From: Adenophora triphylla var. japonica
Taxonomy: Eukaryota; Streptophyta; Magnoliopsida; Asterales; Campanulaceae
NCBI GenBank assembly: GCA_022495995.1
Contig: JAFEMH010000074.1
Coordinates: forward strand, 620,001-684,000
Direction: 5' to 3'
DNA length: 64,000 bases
Shown: piece by piece, positions 1 through 11,931 of the stretch
How positions within the stretch are numbered: the first letter of the stretch is position 1
Layout of the letters: the number at the start of each line of letters is the position of its first letter
Made by a program: the position numbers and the translations under genes
Notes under the pieces: model-generated
Database searches by the model: none
What the model was told of the DNA's origin: nothing
Seen by the model: only the letters and a program-made list of their open reading frames with translations

Positions 1-540
1 AAGACTAAAAAAAATAACGTCTCTCAGTCAACCTTCGTAGGTTCTAGTACTTTTCTCTTTCAATCAAATCCTCCACGAACATTGTAATTAATCTTTAATT
101 TTCTATAAAAGAGTCTTCTTCTTTTCTTGCTAGACTTAAGACATTATTTGCACACCTACATTACATTTAATGAAATGGTTTTATTTTATATGATCATTTG
201 CATTGCTCAACAAATAATCTCTCGAAATAATTTAACGTTCTGATTAATCAGTGCGAGAAAGTCAACTAATGACTTCCCCATACACTTTCCTTACCTCACA
301 AAAGCCTCCATCAAGCCATACACTTCCCAAACCATGTCCTCACCATCACCTTGACCAAGTCAACGATGGCGGCATTGTCAAGGGACAATAAAAGGCCACT
401 CAGCTTCGAAAGATTGACCCCGTGTCGACAACGACCTAGGAGCCTGCCTTAGACCTCAAGGGTATCAAAAAAAAAAAAAAGTTCAAGCAGGGGCTCGCCT
501 TGGCCCTCATGTGCTTAAAAAAAAAAATCTTAGTGCAAAA

Positions 541-700
541 AGAGTAATGCCCAGCTAGGCTGAAAATCCCAAAAAAAGGGCGGTCTAGGCAAAAGACAGG
601 GTTGCACATAAAAAAAAATGTAGTGCAAAAAGAGTAATACCCAGCTAGGCTAAAAACCTTGTAAAGGGACAGTCTAGGCAAAAAACAGGGTCGCACATAA
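541..700 (+). repeat. Two post-integrase hairpin cassettes of element A
   Basis: Two tandem copies of a motif beginning GCTAGGCTGAAAA and ending TCTAGGC, with a short A-rich loop between opposed purine and pyrimidine runs. Equivalent twin copies follow integrase in element B (13369-13480) and element D (40023-40133, minus strand). Confidence 0.6.
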
Positions 701-3497
701 AAAAAAATGAGGCCAAGGATCTAGCGTCACCAATCAAAAGCTTGACGGACAGGTAAAAATCAAAGCTCGAAGAATAGATGTTGTCGATAATAATGTGGCG
801 GTCGAAGCAAAGGCAGAAGCATTTCATAAGCCTTTAGGCATGTGCAAATCCTTTATCCCCCAGTAAAAGACGAAAATCGGGAAGCAATTGAAGCAGCCGT
901 CCAAGAATGACTTGGTCAATGAATCATCCCGAGGCCCATGCCTCATCATCCAACCTTCTCATCTAAGCCTTTTCACTAAAGGAACCACAAATCCCATTTT
1001 CCAAAGCCTGAAACAGTTCAGCTGAAGTCGAACTACGGCGACCTGAGCTCCTCACAATGAGGGAAACGTAGGCAACCAGAAATGGTCCGGTCATAAGCAT
1101 ATTTAGAATTCCAGAAAATCCGGTCTCGTTAATGACCTCTCTCATAGACATAGTCAAATCCCAGAGAACCTGGTCTCATCAATGACCTCCCTATACACAA
1201 ACCTTTCTTTCACACCCAGCCAACCTTGATCCTCGACACTGGTTGACTTTCTCCTCATGATTAATCAGAATGTTTGTTCATATCGAGATTAATGGTTGAA
1301 TAACCCGAACATCAATAAAGGGTTTTAAGCAATCTTGTGATCATTGTAAATAAAACAAGTTTTCAGATGTCTTGACAAGTCTTCCTTTTCTACATCTTAG
1401 GAAAAATAGTGCTAAACACTGATTTTCTGTCAGCAGGGGCTTCCATACACTTTTACAAACCTTTCTACGCTTATACTCTCTCAAAAGAGTCAAACCCAAA
1501 GCGAGTTTTGTGCCTACGTCAAATAAGGCCATCAAAATAACACAAAATCGGGATCTATTCCCACCTTTCAAAAAATATGCCCCTGCATGTATAAAATCTT
1601 TTCTTTCACATCTTCTTAAGGTTGACTGATTGACTAAAGAAAAAAAAAAGGAAAAGATAGGTTCCCCTCTTCTGCTACAATTTGCATTAGGGCTGCCTTG
1701 AAACTCTTCAAAGTTGGATCATTGCCAAACCATTTCTTTAGACTGGGGGCTTCTTTAGTCATTTTTGGGGTCCGCGTCGGGTTCTTCACTAGGTCCCTAG
1801 ATGGATTCAGTCTTGGTCAGATCAACCTCAGGATCACTTTCGCAGTACTAATCAGTTTGGGATTTTTGCTAGGTCATCAGACTGGGGCTTCACTAAGTCA
1901 CTTCTTCGAAGCCTAAGACTTCGCCTACTCAATTCGTCCAACCGGGGCTTTGCAACCGGGGCTTTGCCAACGAAAGGATTTTTCCTTGCTTTAATAAAAA
2001 ATGGGGGCTTTGCAGAAATTTTTCCTCAGACCGAGGCTTCGATAAGTCGCATTCACCCCTAGAAGAGAGGTTTGGTCACTTCGACACCTGCTTTAATCTT
2101 TGGTTCTAAAAGCCAGTCAGCATCATCTTCAAGTGTCAGAGTTTGAGAAAGGAACATTCATCGAGACCCGAGGTTTAAACCCAGTTTCAGCCCAAGAGGG
2201 AATTCTAGTCCACGTTGACAACATCTCAGCAACAACAGCAGTTCAGTCCACACCCAAGTGATATGACCCCACCTGCTTGAAACCCGTCTTAAACCACATC
2301 CAGACCCAGTCCCTACCATGTTTCCAAGAAAAAGAAAAAAATCACCCTTAGGCTCAAGTAACGTGCCAATTGCAAATGATAACATTTTCTCCCAAAAAAG
2401 CGCCTCCGTTACTTCCGTTATAACGAGATAACGCCATGGCGACAGTTTCCTAATTGTCAAAAATATAACTTTAGCTACCTCTATCACAGACTGAGAAGTA
2501 TGCTCAAGTTTTCCAGCTATAGTTGCCTCTATATACTCGATAGTGACGCAAGCTTCCTCAGGTGACAACCTCCATTAATTGTCAAAATCTCAAGGATCCT
2601 AGACACGTTCCTAACTATCTAGTGATGCTTGAACTACGATCAAGGCTTGATTCCTCCGGGATACGTAGGTAGCCTTTCATAAAAGGTCCAGCCATCCGAC
2701 CACATTGGTCACCTTTTTCTTTTCCCATTCCTCAATGGTGCGTAAGCTTTTCGCAAAGGTATAGCCATCCGACCGCTATGGTCACCCCTCTTCCTTCGTC
2801 ATTCCTCCGTGGTAAGATATCTTTTCATAAAAGTCTAACTATCTGACCATATTGGTCACCCCTTTTATTTGGCACATTCCTAGTAGGATTGTCCGTTTGA
2901 CCTCCTAGGTCACCTCGTTTCCATCCTTATAGGAAGGGACCGACATCTCTTTGCCATTGCCCTGGTAGGATCAGGCATGTGATCCCTTTGGTCACCCAAT
3001 TCCAACCTGTGTCAGCAAATTCCAGTCCAATGCCAAAGGGTATGAAAAGCACAGTTCAGGCTATGTATGTCACGCGACAAACCTGGCCATATGGCTTACT
3101 AAGTCGCGCGACATAATAAGCCAACATCAGACATCAGACATCAGCAGTATGCTGCATTCCCCAGGGCACTCCCCGACTTGTCATTAGCTGCAAACACCAC
3201 CCATCCACTTCTCAAATGCATAGGGGAGGGCTCATTCACCCCATGTACACCCATGCATTCATCCACCTGGTACATATACAAGCCAGAAATCCATTCAAGC
3301 CAGAAATCCATTCAATTCATCCAATTCAAGCTAGTTACCATACCACCATTTCATAAATGCGTGCAACAAAAGGGATAACAATGTACATACAAAATAGACC
3401 AAGTCTAAAAGGTGTGCATAGCAAGAATAACATGATATGTTTTCCCAAAAAGGGTACAATAACCAAAAAAGTCATAATAATCTAGGGGGGAAGGGGG

Positions 3498-6175
3498 CTA
3501 CTCTGAATCATTCTCTCCATCATCTTCTCCATCATCCTCTCCATCATCTTCGTCCTCGTTGTCATCCTCAGCCTCCTCAGGCTCGTCATCAGGATCATCC
3601 GTGGGTGCCTCGTAGGCTACGGTCCCCATGCGATAATAGTCGTCAAGCTCAGTGATGACAACAGAATCAAGCTCATAATCTGTGGCTGTCTCAGCCCCAC
3701 CATCCTCATCATCATCATCATCAATCTCAACTGGTCTGTGAAGAGGCACATTTGGATTCTTTGTCCGAGGCGTCGGTCCACTAATACCCCCACTGGTGCC
3801 CACGTCGTCAGAGCGGCTCCTCTTCTTTCTCGGCTGGCCAGGTGGAGAGATATCGATCGAACCCTGTGACCGGCACTGGTTCTTCCAAAAGCTCATACCT
3901 TTCTAGAGCTTGCCAATTATGCCCACAGCACCAGTATAAGCCCTGGTCAAATGCCTGTAAGCCTGAGCCGACACCTGTTACAAGCAGACATAATAAGTGT
4001 CAAAATGCAGTTATTGATAACAGAAAGAGATGCAAGCAATCCAAAAGACACAAGGACCAGTACTTACGGATCTAGAACCTCGCGGGAGCACCAGACGAGG
4101 ATGAGTCTGTGTCATGTCAATATGAGCTCGCCTCATACGGCCGCCACCCTGATAATCAATGAAAGTCGGGGGCAAAGGAAGTCTAGCTACATGACCAGTC
4201 GAGGGTCCCGCACCCTGAGCACCATAGCCAACTCTGACCTGTGGGGACTGAAGATGCCTATCCACATATAAGGTGTAATCCCCATCCCGTGTAAAGAGAT
4301 GTGCCGCCACGCCTACAATCAAAGCATCTACATTCGCCAGCTGGCGAGGCAGCCACATCTTAGCCGGGAGGATCATCGTGATCCGAGCAGCATATTGGGC
4401 CCATGCTGTCTGTACACCCTCTCCGCTAAGTATAAGGCATCTCCAGACAAACCCACCAGCAGCTTGCACTCTGTCAAGTGCGCAGCATGATCTAAATCCA
4501 AATCGCCATAACGGCCAGTCCAAGGGAATAAACTCAGCCTCTGTGGAGTCCCTCTCAAGCACAACAGCGTATCATGATACGAGGCCGTAATCCTGCACCT
4601 CGAACCCTCGGGTGTCCTGGTCTATCTCCTGGCATTCTTCGTCCACCATCTAAGAGCAGGAAAAGTGGTGGCAGGAAACTCATCCCGAATCTGCCATGCA
4701 TAACAGCCAAAATACTCGAAGGCCCAAGCCTGAAAAGAAGAAGAAGAAGTCAAAAACAGGAAAAAAATGATAGAGTGAAATGTGCAAAAGTAAAGAAGTC
4801 AAGATACCTCGAAAGCCAAATGACAGCAGGTGAAATACTTCGCCTTCCCTCTGCTGACGTCATCTAGAGCCAAGTACATCTTGGCTAAACCTACCTCACC
4901 CCAGGACAGATTCCCCACAGCATCCCATGCTCTCAGAAGCTCTAGCAAGAGGAAATCGTGGCAAGAGATGCGCTGTTGATAAACAGCATGTCAGAAAAAC
5001 CCACCCATACGAAGGCTCTCGCCAATCTCTCGGCCCTCAGCCGGCTCTCAACAGGATCATCAACAAAAAGGTAGTCCCTACTCTGCTCCCCAATTAAGCC
5101 ATGTAGCTCGCCCAGCTCATATCCATTCCCCTTCTTAATCTGGGGAACGAAACCAAGTAAACTCATAAAATCAGCATCAGCAATAGGCTGGGGCTCAGCT
5201 CCCTGTGCAGGCTCATCTATATAGAGTGGCTCATCCGTAAAAGGCAATCCCGTGATGACCATAAAATCGTACGGTGTGACTGTCGTCTCACCCCAGGAGA
5301 AATGGAATGAATGGGTGGTCTCCCACCAAAACTCTCTAAATGCCCTCACCAGATCCACACTCCTCTAGGTGTCTCCAATGGCCTTCGCCATCTCAATGAA
5401 TCTCCCCAGCCCAACGGCATAGACCATGCCCTTAGGCGAATATATCTGCTCCTGGCTACCCGGCAAACTCTCCCATAGCCTGCCAATCACCTCAGGGGAA
5501 CCTCTGGTGCGCAATCTCTACAGGTAAACACATCATAGGTATGAATATCTCATTTAATATCATTCTGCTCTTAAAAGCATGTCATGATAGCACAATAAAA
5601 ATCATTCTTTGGGTCTGTCCCAATGTCCATCATATCTCATTATTTGTCCCAACTTTTATCAAAAGAACTGTTATTTCTTTTTGAGTCTGTCTCATCTTTT
5701 CACCAAATCAATGTTATTCTTTTGAGTCCGTCTCACTTTTACATAAAAATCATCCCTATTCCCTTGGGTCCGTCCCATCCTCTTTACAAAAAAAGCATTA
5801 GTACATCAAAATTGTTATTTCCCTTTGAGTCCATCTCACCCTTTTTTCAAATAAAAGTAGGTTAAATCATATAATGTAGAATATGCATTTAGTTCATGCA
5901 ATTAGTTCAATGTTCACATGCCAATTCTTGACAATTCATAACACAGTCTGGAAAATCAAATCAATTTCACCCAAATCAAAATTTTTCAAAAAACCTAGGT
6001 TACTTACCACATCTTTCTTCCTGACATCCGAAGTGTGTTCATCGAGTTGTGGATAAAAATCTCCTCTTTGAGCTTCCGGAAGAAATGGCCTTTGATTCCT
6101 CTGCACCCCCTTCCGTCGAGTCGCGAACTGGGCGTGTTGCGGAGCCCTCTTGGTAGGACGCAATCTAGGAGGCAT
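3498..6175 (-). pseudogene. PMD (plant mobile domain) gene of element A, antisense to the element
   Basis: Four exons can be traced on the minus strand. Exon 1 is 6175-6008 (ATG, basic N-terminus, GTAAGT donor at 6007). Exon 2 runs from about 5518 to about 4808 and holds the PMD core (WWETTHSFHFSWGETTVTP, ITGLPF). Exon 3, about 4730-4067, includes a motif like the DALYLAERV/DTMYLGERV block of the other copies. Exon 4, about 3976-3498, ends in a long Asp/Glu-rich tail. PMD (PF10536, once called aminotransferase-like) is known from Arabidopsis MAIN and MAIL1, which act in TE silencing, and from Ty3/gypsy and MULE elements. The exon plan matches elements B, C and D, but the protein is diverged and the acidic tail is unique to this copy. 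One TAG (near 5353) and a frameshift (near 4965) break it. An enzymatic role is not implied. Confidence 0.7.
5611..5837. repeat. Five 11-bp dyads in PMD intron 1 of element A
   Basis: GGGTCTGTCCC (5611), GAGTCTGTCTC (5683), GAGTCCGTCTC (5724), GGGTCCGTCCC (5766) and GAGTCCATCTC (5827). The outer arms switch together between GGG/CCC and GAG/CTC, so symmetry is kept while sequence changes. All lie in the intron between exons 1 and 2. Confidence 0.7.
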
Positions 6176-6569
6176 TTCCAATTGAATCGGACTAAAGGTG
6201 TTTGATTTCTCTTGATTTCTCTCAAATTTCCCTCTGATGTTTGCTCTCTCTCTCTTCTCGTTGTCGTCTCCCTCTCAATTTCAATTTCAATAGAGTTTCA
6301 AATGACGACTGTGCGAATTTTTAAAGAATCTGTCCACCTGGCCTTTTATGTCGTGCGACATACTAAGCCAATGTGGCTGGTTTTACAATTTTGCCCCTGA
6401 AGGCTCCATTTTACAATTTTGTCCCCCATAGGCCTATTTTACCCTTTTGTGCCCCTGGCATTTCCAATCATTTCCAATCCAATTTTCCCTCCAGTGCTCC
6501 CGTGGCCTATTTTTTAAATTTACCCCTGTGGCTCATTTTATTTGCCCTTAACATTTTCAATTTTCAAAT

Positions 6570-6905
6570 AATAAAATCATCGGGTACGTCCCACTTTTCT
6601 TTACAAAAATTATCAGGGTACGTCCCGTTTCTTTACAAAAATTATCAGGGTACGTCCCACTTTCTTTAATTATCAGGGTACGTCCCACTTTCTTTACAAA
6701 AATTATCAGGGTACGTCCCACTTTTCTTTACAAAAATTATCAGGGTACGTCCCGTTTCTTTACAAAAATTATTAGGGTATGTCTCACTTTCTTTAATTAT
6801 CAGGGTACGTCCCACTTTCTTTACAAAAATTATCGGGTACGTCCCACTTTCTTTAATTATCAGGGTACGTCCCACTTTCTTTACATAAATTATCGAGTCC
6901 TTCCT
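6570..6905. repeat. Tandem repeat with GGGTACGTCCC core, element A
   Basis: About ten units of roughly 20-35 bp, each with the quasi-palindrome GGGTACGTCCC followed by a pyrimidine run and CTTTACAAAAATTATC. It lies upstream of the antisense PMD gene and downstream of the palindrome at 6347. The 11-mer resembles the intronic dyads (GGGTCNGTCCC). Confidence 0.85.
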
Positions 6906-6939
6906 ACTTCTTTACAAAATCCATCCTTTCTCGCGATCT

Positions 6940-7290
6940 TCGTTATTCCAGGATGAAGGAATAACATTTCGCTCTTTTTCGATCTCCGTTATTCCAGGAT
7001 GAAGGAATAACATTTCGACCTCTCTCGCGATCTCCGTTATTCCAGAACGAAGGAATAACATTTCGCTCTCCCGCGATCTCCGTTATTCCAAGATGAAGGA
7101 ATAACAATTCGCTCCCCCGCGATCTCCGTTATTCCAGGATGAAGGAATAACATTTCCCTCTTTTTCGATTTCCGTTATTCCAGGATGAAGGAATAACATT
7201 TCGACCTCTCCCGCGATCTTCGTTATTCCAGAATGAAGGAATAACATTTCGCTCTCTTTCGATCTCCGTTATTCCCAAATGAAGGAATAA
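6940..7290. repeat. Tandem hairpin repeat (GTTATTCC/GGAATAAC), element A
   Basis: Eight units of about 40-46 bp, each with perfect or near-perfect 8-bp inverted arms GTTATTCC and GGAATAAC around an 8-nt loop (variants of AGGATGAA). The array sits just before the polypurine tract, the same place where elements B, C and D carry their own hairpin repeats. Confidence 0.85.
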
Positions 7291-7576
7291 CATTTCGACT
7301 CAGTAAAAGTTCGAACTACGGTCTGGCTTGATTCCTCCGGGATACGTAGGTAGCCTAATTTAGGTTCAGCCAATTCCTCACATATGACACCCCTTTCCCC
7401 AGTGGATTCCGAACTACGATTATGGCTTAATTCCTCCGGGATACGTAGGTAGCCTTTCATAAAGGTCCAGCCACTCGACCACTTCGGTCACCCAATCCAT
7501 CTCGGCATTCGCCAGATTGGATCCTTTTCTATCCACAACCCCACTCGCCCTGCAAGTGACGTTGCCGAGGGGCTTC

Positions 7577-9876
7577 TGTAAGTACCCAAATCTAGCTCAT
7601 GCCTTCCGGTTAAGTTTCCCGGCAATTCCGGCAAGTTTCCCGGCAATTCCCCAGACTTTCCTAGAGTTCCGGAGCAATTTCGGAAATGTTCCAAACCTTT
7701 TAAGGGCTGAAGGGACTACTTGGAATGAAAGAAACACGTTTTTCTTTTATGCAAAATTCCCTTCTAGAAGACTGCCACCTTGCATGTTTCTAGAAGGAAC
7801 TGGATGAGGCTTGTTATGTCGTGCGACATAACCAGCCATGAAAACTTCTAGAAGCTTGCCACCTTGCATGTTTCTAGAAGGAAAACGGTTATGGCTTGTT
7901 ATTTCGTGCGACATACTAAGCCCATGCATGCAGCCTATAAATAGAGGCCTTCACCTCTCATTTTAGGGGAGCCTCCTTCACTCCTCAGTGCCCCTCTATA
8001 GAAAATATGCCCAGGAAGCATCCTCTCTCCTCATATACACCCAAAACACCCCCTAATTCCGTCAAAATCACTCACTATCCAACCAATCCCACACACACTT
8101 CCTATACACCTCAAGAACCAAAGATTCTCATGGAGTCAAGGCTTGATCTCAGTCCCGGAGGTTGCTGTTTGAAGGCTCCTATATCTAACTTGATATAGGG
8201 AGTCGTGGTCTTCAAGGGTAACGATTTTCTACCCCTTTTGCTTTCCCTATCTTCACTATACATAAGATCTATATGCTAAATGTGTTAATAATGATGTATA
8301 CTGATTAAAGTTGCATGCTTTAGTATCATATTGCTTAGATCTACATCTGATTGCGTACCATTTCATGGAATAGCTCCGGCTTGACATTGTTTTTGCATGA
8401 ACACTCGAGATGAGTATGGATCCCTCATATCCACACCCTCTTGAAGTGTTCACTATTGAAATACTTTCTCCTTGAGATCTATTTGGGAAGTAACTTGGCT
8501 ATATTAATGCCTGGTTACCTCTTTAGATCCCAGCTGTTGAAGACTCTGCAAGTGGCTAAGTATGTCACGCGACATAGGCAACCTATGTCACGCGACATAG
8601 GTAACCTATGTCACGCGACAACTTAAGCCAGTTTGCAGAACCTTCATCTGTCCAGTTGGTAATCTAATTTTAACTCTTACCATGCTATAATCTGATGTCA
8701 ATCTGCACTTAAAATAGCATATCTGCATTTAAAGTAGTATCATTTACATATAAAGTATCTTTTTTTTTCATATAAAAATAACATCTTTATGCATAAGGTG
8801 CATCCTTTGCACCTAAAAATCTCTTTTCACATTAAAAATGCATCCTTTGCGCCAAAAACTCATTTTCATACATAAAAATGCATCCTTTGCATCAAAAAAT
8901 CATTCTTTGACATTTTCATGCATCCTTTGCACATCAAATGCTATTTTTCCACATAAAAATGCATCCTTTGCATAAAAATCATTTCTTCACATCAAAGTAG
9001 CATCCTTTGTTTTCAAAATAACATCTTTATGCATCATTTGTTCCTAAAATGCTATTTTTCCATATAAAGTTGCATCCTTTGCATTAAAATCATTTCTTTA
9101 CATAAAAAGCATCCTTTGCAAACCAAATATCATCTTTCGCATCCAAAAATGTCATATTTTCCTTAAAATGTCATTTTATCCTAAAACATGCATTCCCCAT
9201 GTCCCCATTAGCAACCTTCGGAACGGACCGGTGTAAAGATCCTATTTTTACATCGTTTCTTCCATTAAAGGTGCCACAACTTCTTTAGAAAGGGATAAAC
9301 CTTGAACCTATATCTCCGATTATCACTTAAGACGAGCATGAAGCATCTATATAAGCTCAATCGTTTTAAGGTGTAGGATTGATGGGCTAAGGTCACTCTT
9401 TTCCTAAAGAACCTCATTTTGGACTATAAAAGAGAGTTTTTCTCTCGATCACGCAAGTCCCGAGGGTAAAAAGCGATGATCACAAGTCCAAGATGAGGAC
9501 GGGATCAAAATCCCAAATACATAAAATCCAAGAAATCCCGAGCGACAACCAATAAATGGTTTGTACGTCCGGAAGACAACATGGGACATTCTCCCCCCCC
9601 CCCTCTTAGCAAACACATGCACACAAGAAAGCACGCAAGCAAGCACGATAAACAGAATCTAGGGAGACTTGCTACGGCAAGGCACCTTGGGTGAACGATG
9701 ATCCGTTCTTCCCAAGGGGTAACTTAACCTCCGAACCCATAAAAACCTTTTTTTCAAAGTTTTGAGGAAATCAAAATGGCGTGGCGACTCCGTTTTTCAA
9801 ATTAAACCAGATGTTTTCAAACTCGCGTGAATCCGATCTAAAAACACAAAATTTAGAATTTGGGCACACATTCACA
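7577..9876 (+). repeat. LTR 1 of element A family
   Basis: Starts TGTAAGTACCC directly after a purine run (GAGGGGCTTC) and ends near 9870-9876 (CACA). It shares start, TATA region and 3' half with a second LTR at 10097. TATAAATA is at 7936-7943. Palindromes TATGTCGTGCGACATA (7815-7830) and a near copy (7899-7914) lie just upstream. At 8561-8620 a triplet of TATGTCACGCGACATA-type dyads sits 23 bp apart. The stretch 8740-9190 is a degenerate repeat of GCATCCTTTGCA-like units. No coding sequence. Confidence 0.75.
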
Positions 9877-10096
9877 CTTAGGTTCAGCCAATTCGTCACA
9901 TATGACACCCCTTTCCCCAGTGGATCTTTTTCGAACTACGATCTGGCTTGATTTCTCCGGGATACGTAGGTAGCCTTCCAAAGGTTCAGCCACTCAACCA
10001 CCTTGTCCACCCAATCCGTCTCGACAGTTCGCCAGATTGGATCCTTTTCTATAGACAACCCCACTCGCCCTGTAAGTGATGTTGCCGAGGGGCTTC
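9877..10096 (+). repeat. Residual pre-polypurine segment between two tandem LTRs
   Basis: A 220-bp stretch that repeats the sequence found just before LTR 1 (about 7361-7576), including the GAACTACG...CGTAGG cassette at 9933-9975 and the GAGGGGCTTC purine run. Everything else normally between LTRs is missing. Confidence 0.7.
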
Positions 10097-11931
10097 TGTA
10101 AGTACCCAAATCTGGCTCATGCCTTCCGATTAAGTTTCCCGGCAATTCCCCGGACATTCCTAAAGTTCAGGGGCAATTTGGGAACTTTTCCAAACCTTCC
10201 GAGGGGCGAAGGACTTGCTAGGAATTAAAATTCCACGTAGTCCTTCGCTGGAAAACACCTTCTAGAATGCCACCTTGCATGGTTCTAAAAATAAGCTGAG
10301 TCACCTCTGGATAAGACCGCACGACCTCATTAGCCTTGGGGTTACAGCCGCACGGCTTCATTAGCCATCACCAGACTGCCTATAAATAGAGGCCTCCTCT
10401 ACCCATTTTAATATACAGTTTTTAGCATTGTTACTCTACCAAAATTCCTACACAAATTTCCAGAGAGCTGAGAGCAACCAAAACCACCTCCCTCCTCTTT
10501 AAAACCCTTTAAAAGTTGGTCCTTCCCTAGGCAAACTTCAAGGAGATAGAGGGACACCACCATTGATAACCACTCCTCCCCTTTTTCTTGAAATATACTT
10601 TCATTACTTGATATATTGCTCCTTGCTTTATATATTGCAATTTATTTGCTTGGTATTTGATATATTGTCATTAAAGATCACATCTTAGGCATGTAGATCA
10701 TATATACCCCCATTCCCCTTTATCACATAGGATCCGTGGAAGATCCAACCCAAGGATGAACAATAAGACCTCAAAAGGCTTGTTCTAGGGTGGATCTCTC
10801 ACATGGTGATGTGAATATAGCATCCTTTGCATGTAAAATGTCATCTTTACATATAAAATGTCATCTTTGCATATAAAAATATCATCTTTTGCATAAAAAT
10901 GTCATCTTTATTCATGCATGTTATTCTCCCCCTTCCCATAGACCTTGCTTCCAAGGATTGTCCACCTAAAAGGTTCATAAAGGACATAGGAAGCCATAAA
11001 GGTCCTTCCTTTTCATTCCTAGTCTTAGCTTGCATCATGTTCATTACATATGTTAGTGTAAAAATGTCATCATTAGCTTAAAATGCATTCCCCATGTCCT
11101 TCATGATTGGATCTCTCTCCTAGGATTGCCTAGTGACCTTCATAAGGCACAAAAAGGCATAGGATGAGTATAAAGATCAAATCTTTATACCCCTCCCCTA
11201 GTCCCCTTTGGTACTTGAATCATCTCATGGAGTGTAATAATGTAAAGGTCCTATCTTTACATCATTTCCTCCACTTAAAGATGCCATAGACGGATTCCCC
11301 TTTAGAAAAGGATGAACTTGAGCCCCATATCTCCGATCATCACTTGAGACGATCATAAATGTCCCGTAAGAGCTCACATCGTCTCAAGATGTAGGATTGA
11401 TGGGCAAAGGTCATTCCTTTCTAAAGAGTATCATCCTTGGACTATAAAACGGTGTCCCTATTCCGATCACATGTGACCCAAGGTCTCATCATGATGATCA
11501 TAAGTCCAAGATGAGAACGGGACCAAAGTCCCTAACACATCAAAAATCCAAGGAATCCCGAGCGATAACCAACTCATGGTTTATACGTTCGAAAGACCAC
11601 TTGGTACATTCCCTCATTTTCAAAGTACACATCCCACACACGAAAACACTAAGGCAAGCATGAAAATTGGATCTTGGAAGACTTGCTTCGGCAAGGCTCT
11701 TTGGGTGAACGATGATCCGTTCTTCCCAAAGGGTAACTTAACCTCCAAACCCAAATCCTTTTTTTCAAAGTTTTGAGGAAATCAAATTGGCGTGGCGACT
11801 CCGTTTTTCAATTTAAACCGGATGTTTCCAAACTGATGTGAAGCGGTGATCCCCCTTACACGAGAAAGCGGTTCCAAAAATAAATAAAAAATAAAAAAGA
11901 GAGAGCCGCGATCTTGGGCACCACATTCACA
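10097..11931 (+). repeat. LTR 2 of element A family
   Basis: Begins TGTAAGTACCC like LTR 1 and ends near CACATTCACA at about 11931. TATAAATA is at 10381-10388. The paired dyads upstream (10314-10327 and 10346-10357, core AGCCGCACGGCT) replace the TGTCGTGCGACA type of LTR 1 while remaining self-complementary. Its 3' border runs directly into the integrase region of element B. Confidence 0.7.

Larger units (their letters stand above)
1..9876 (+). mobile_element. Tat element A (Ty3/gypsy, Tat/Ogre-like), 3' half
   Basis: The window opens inside an LTR retrotransposon read on the plus strand, downstream of its integrase. Evidence: two hairpin cassettes at about 553-700 that match the sequence just after integrase in elements B and D; an antisense four-exon PMD gene (6175-3498); tandem hairpin repeats; a purine run ending GAGGGGCTTC (7567-7576); and an LTR from 7577. 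The order is that of elements B and D, but the sequence is a different subfamily. Positions 1-430, 1078-2630 and 3115-3497 hold nothing I recognise. At 2631-3010 there are repeated GACC-n5-GGTC motifs (for example GACCACATTGGTC) behind a GAACTACG cassette. Gag, RT and integrase lie left of the window, if they exist. Confidence 0.75.

Noticed and set aside
3437..3655. His/Pro-rich small open frame
   Set aside because: It is the antisense of the acidic Asp/Glu tail of the PMD gene of element A.
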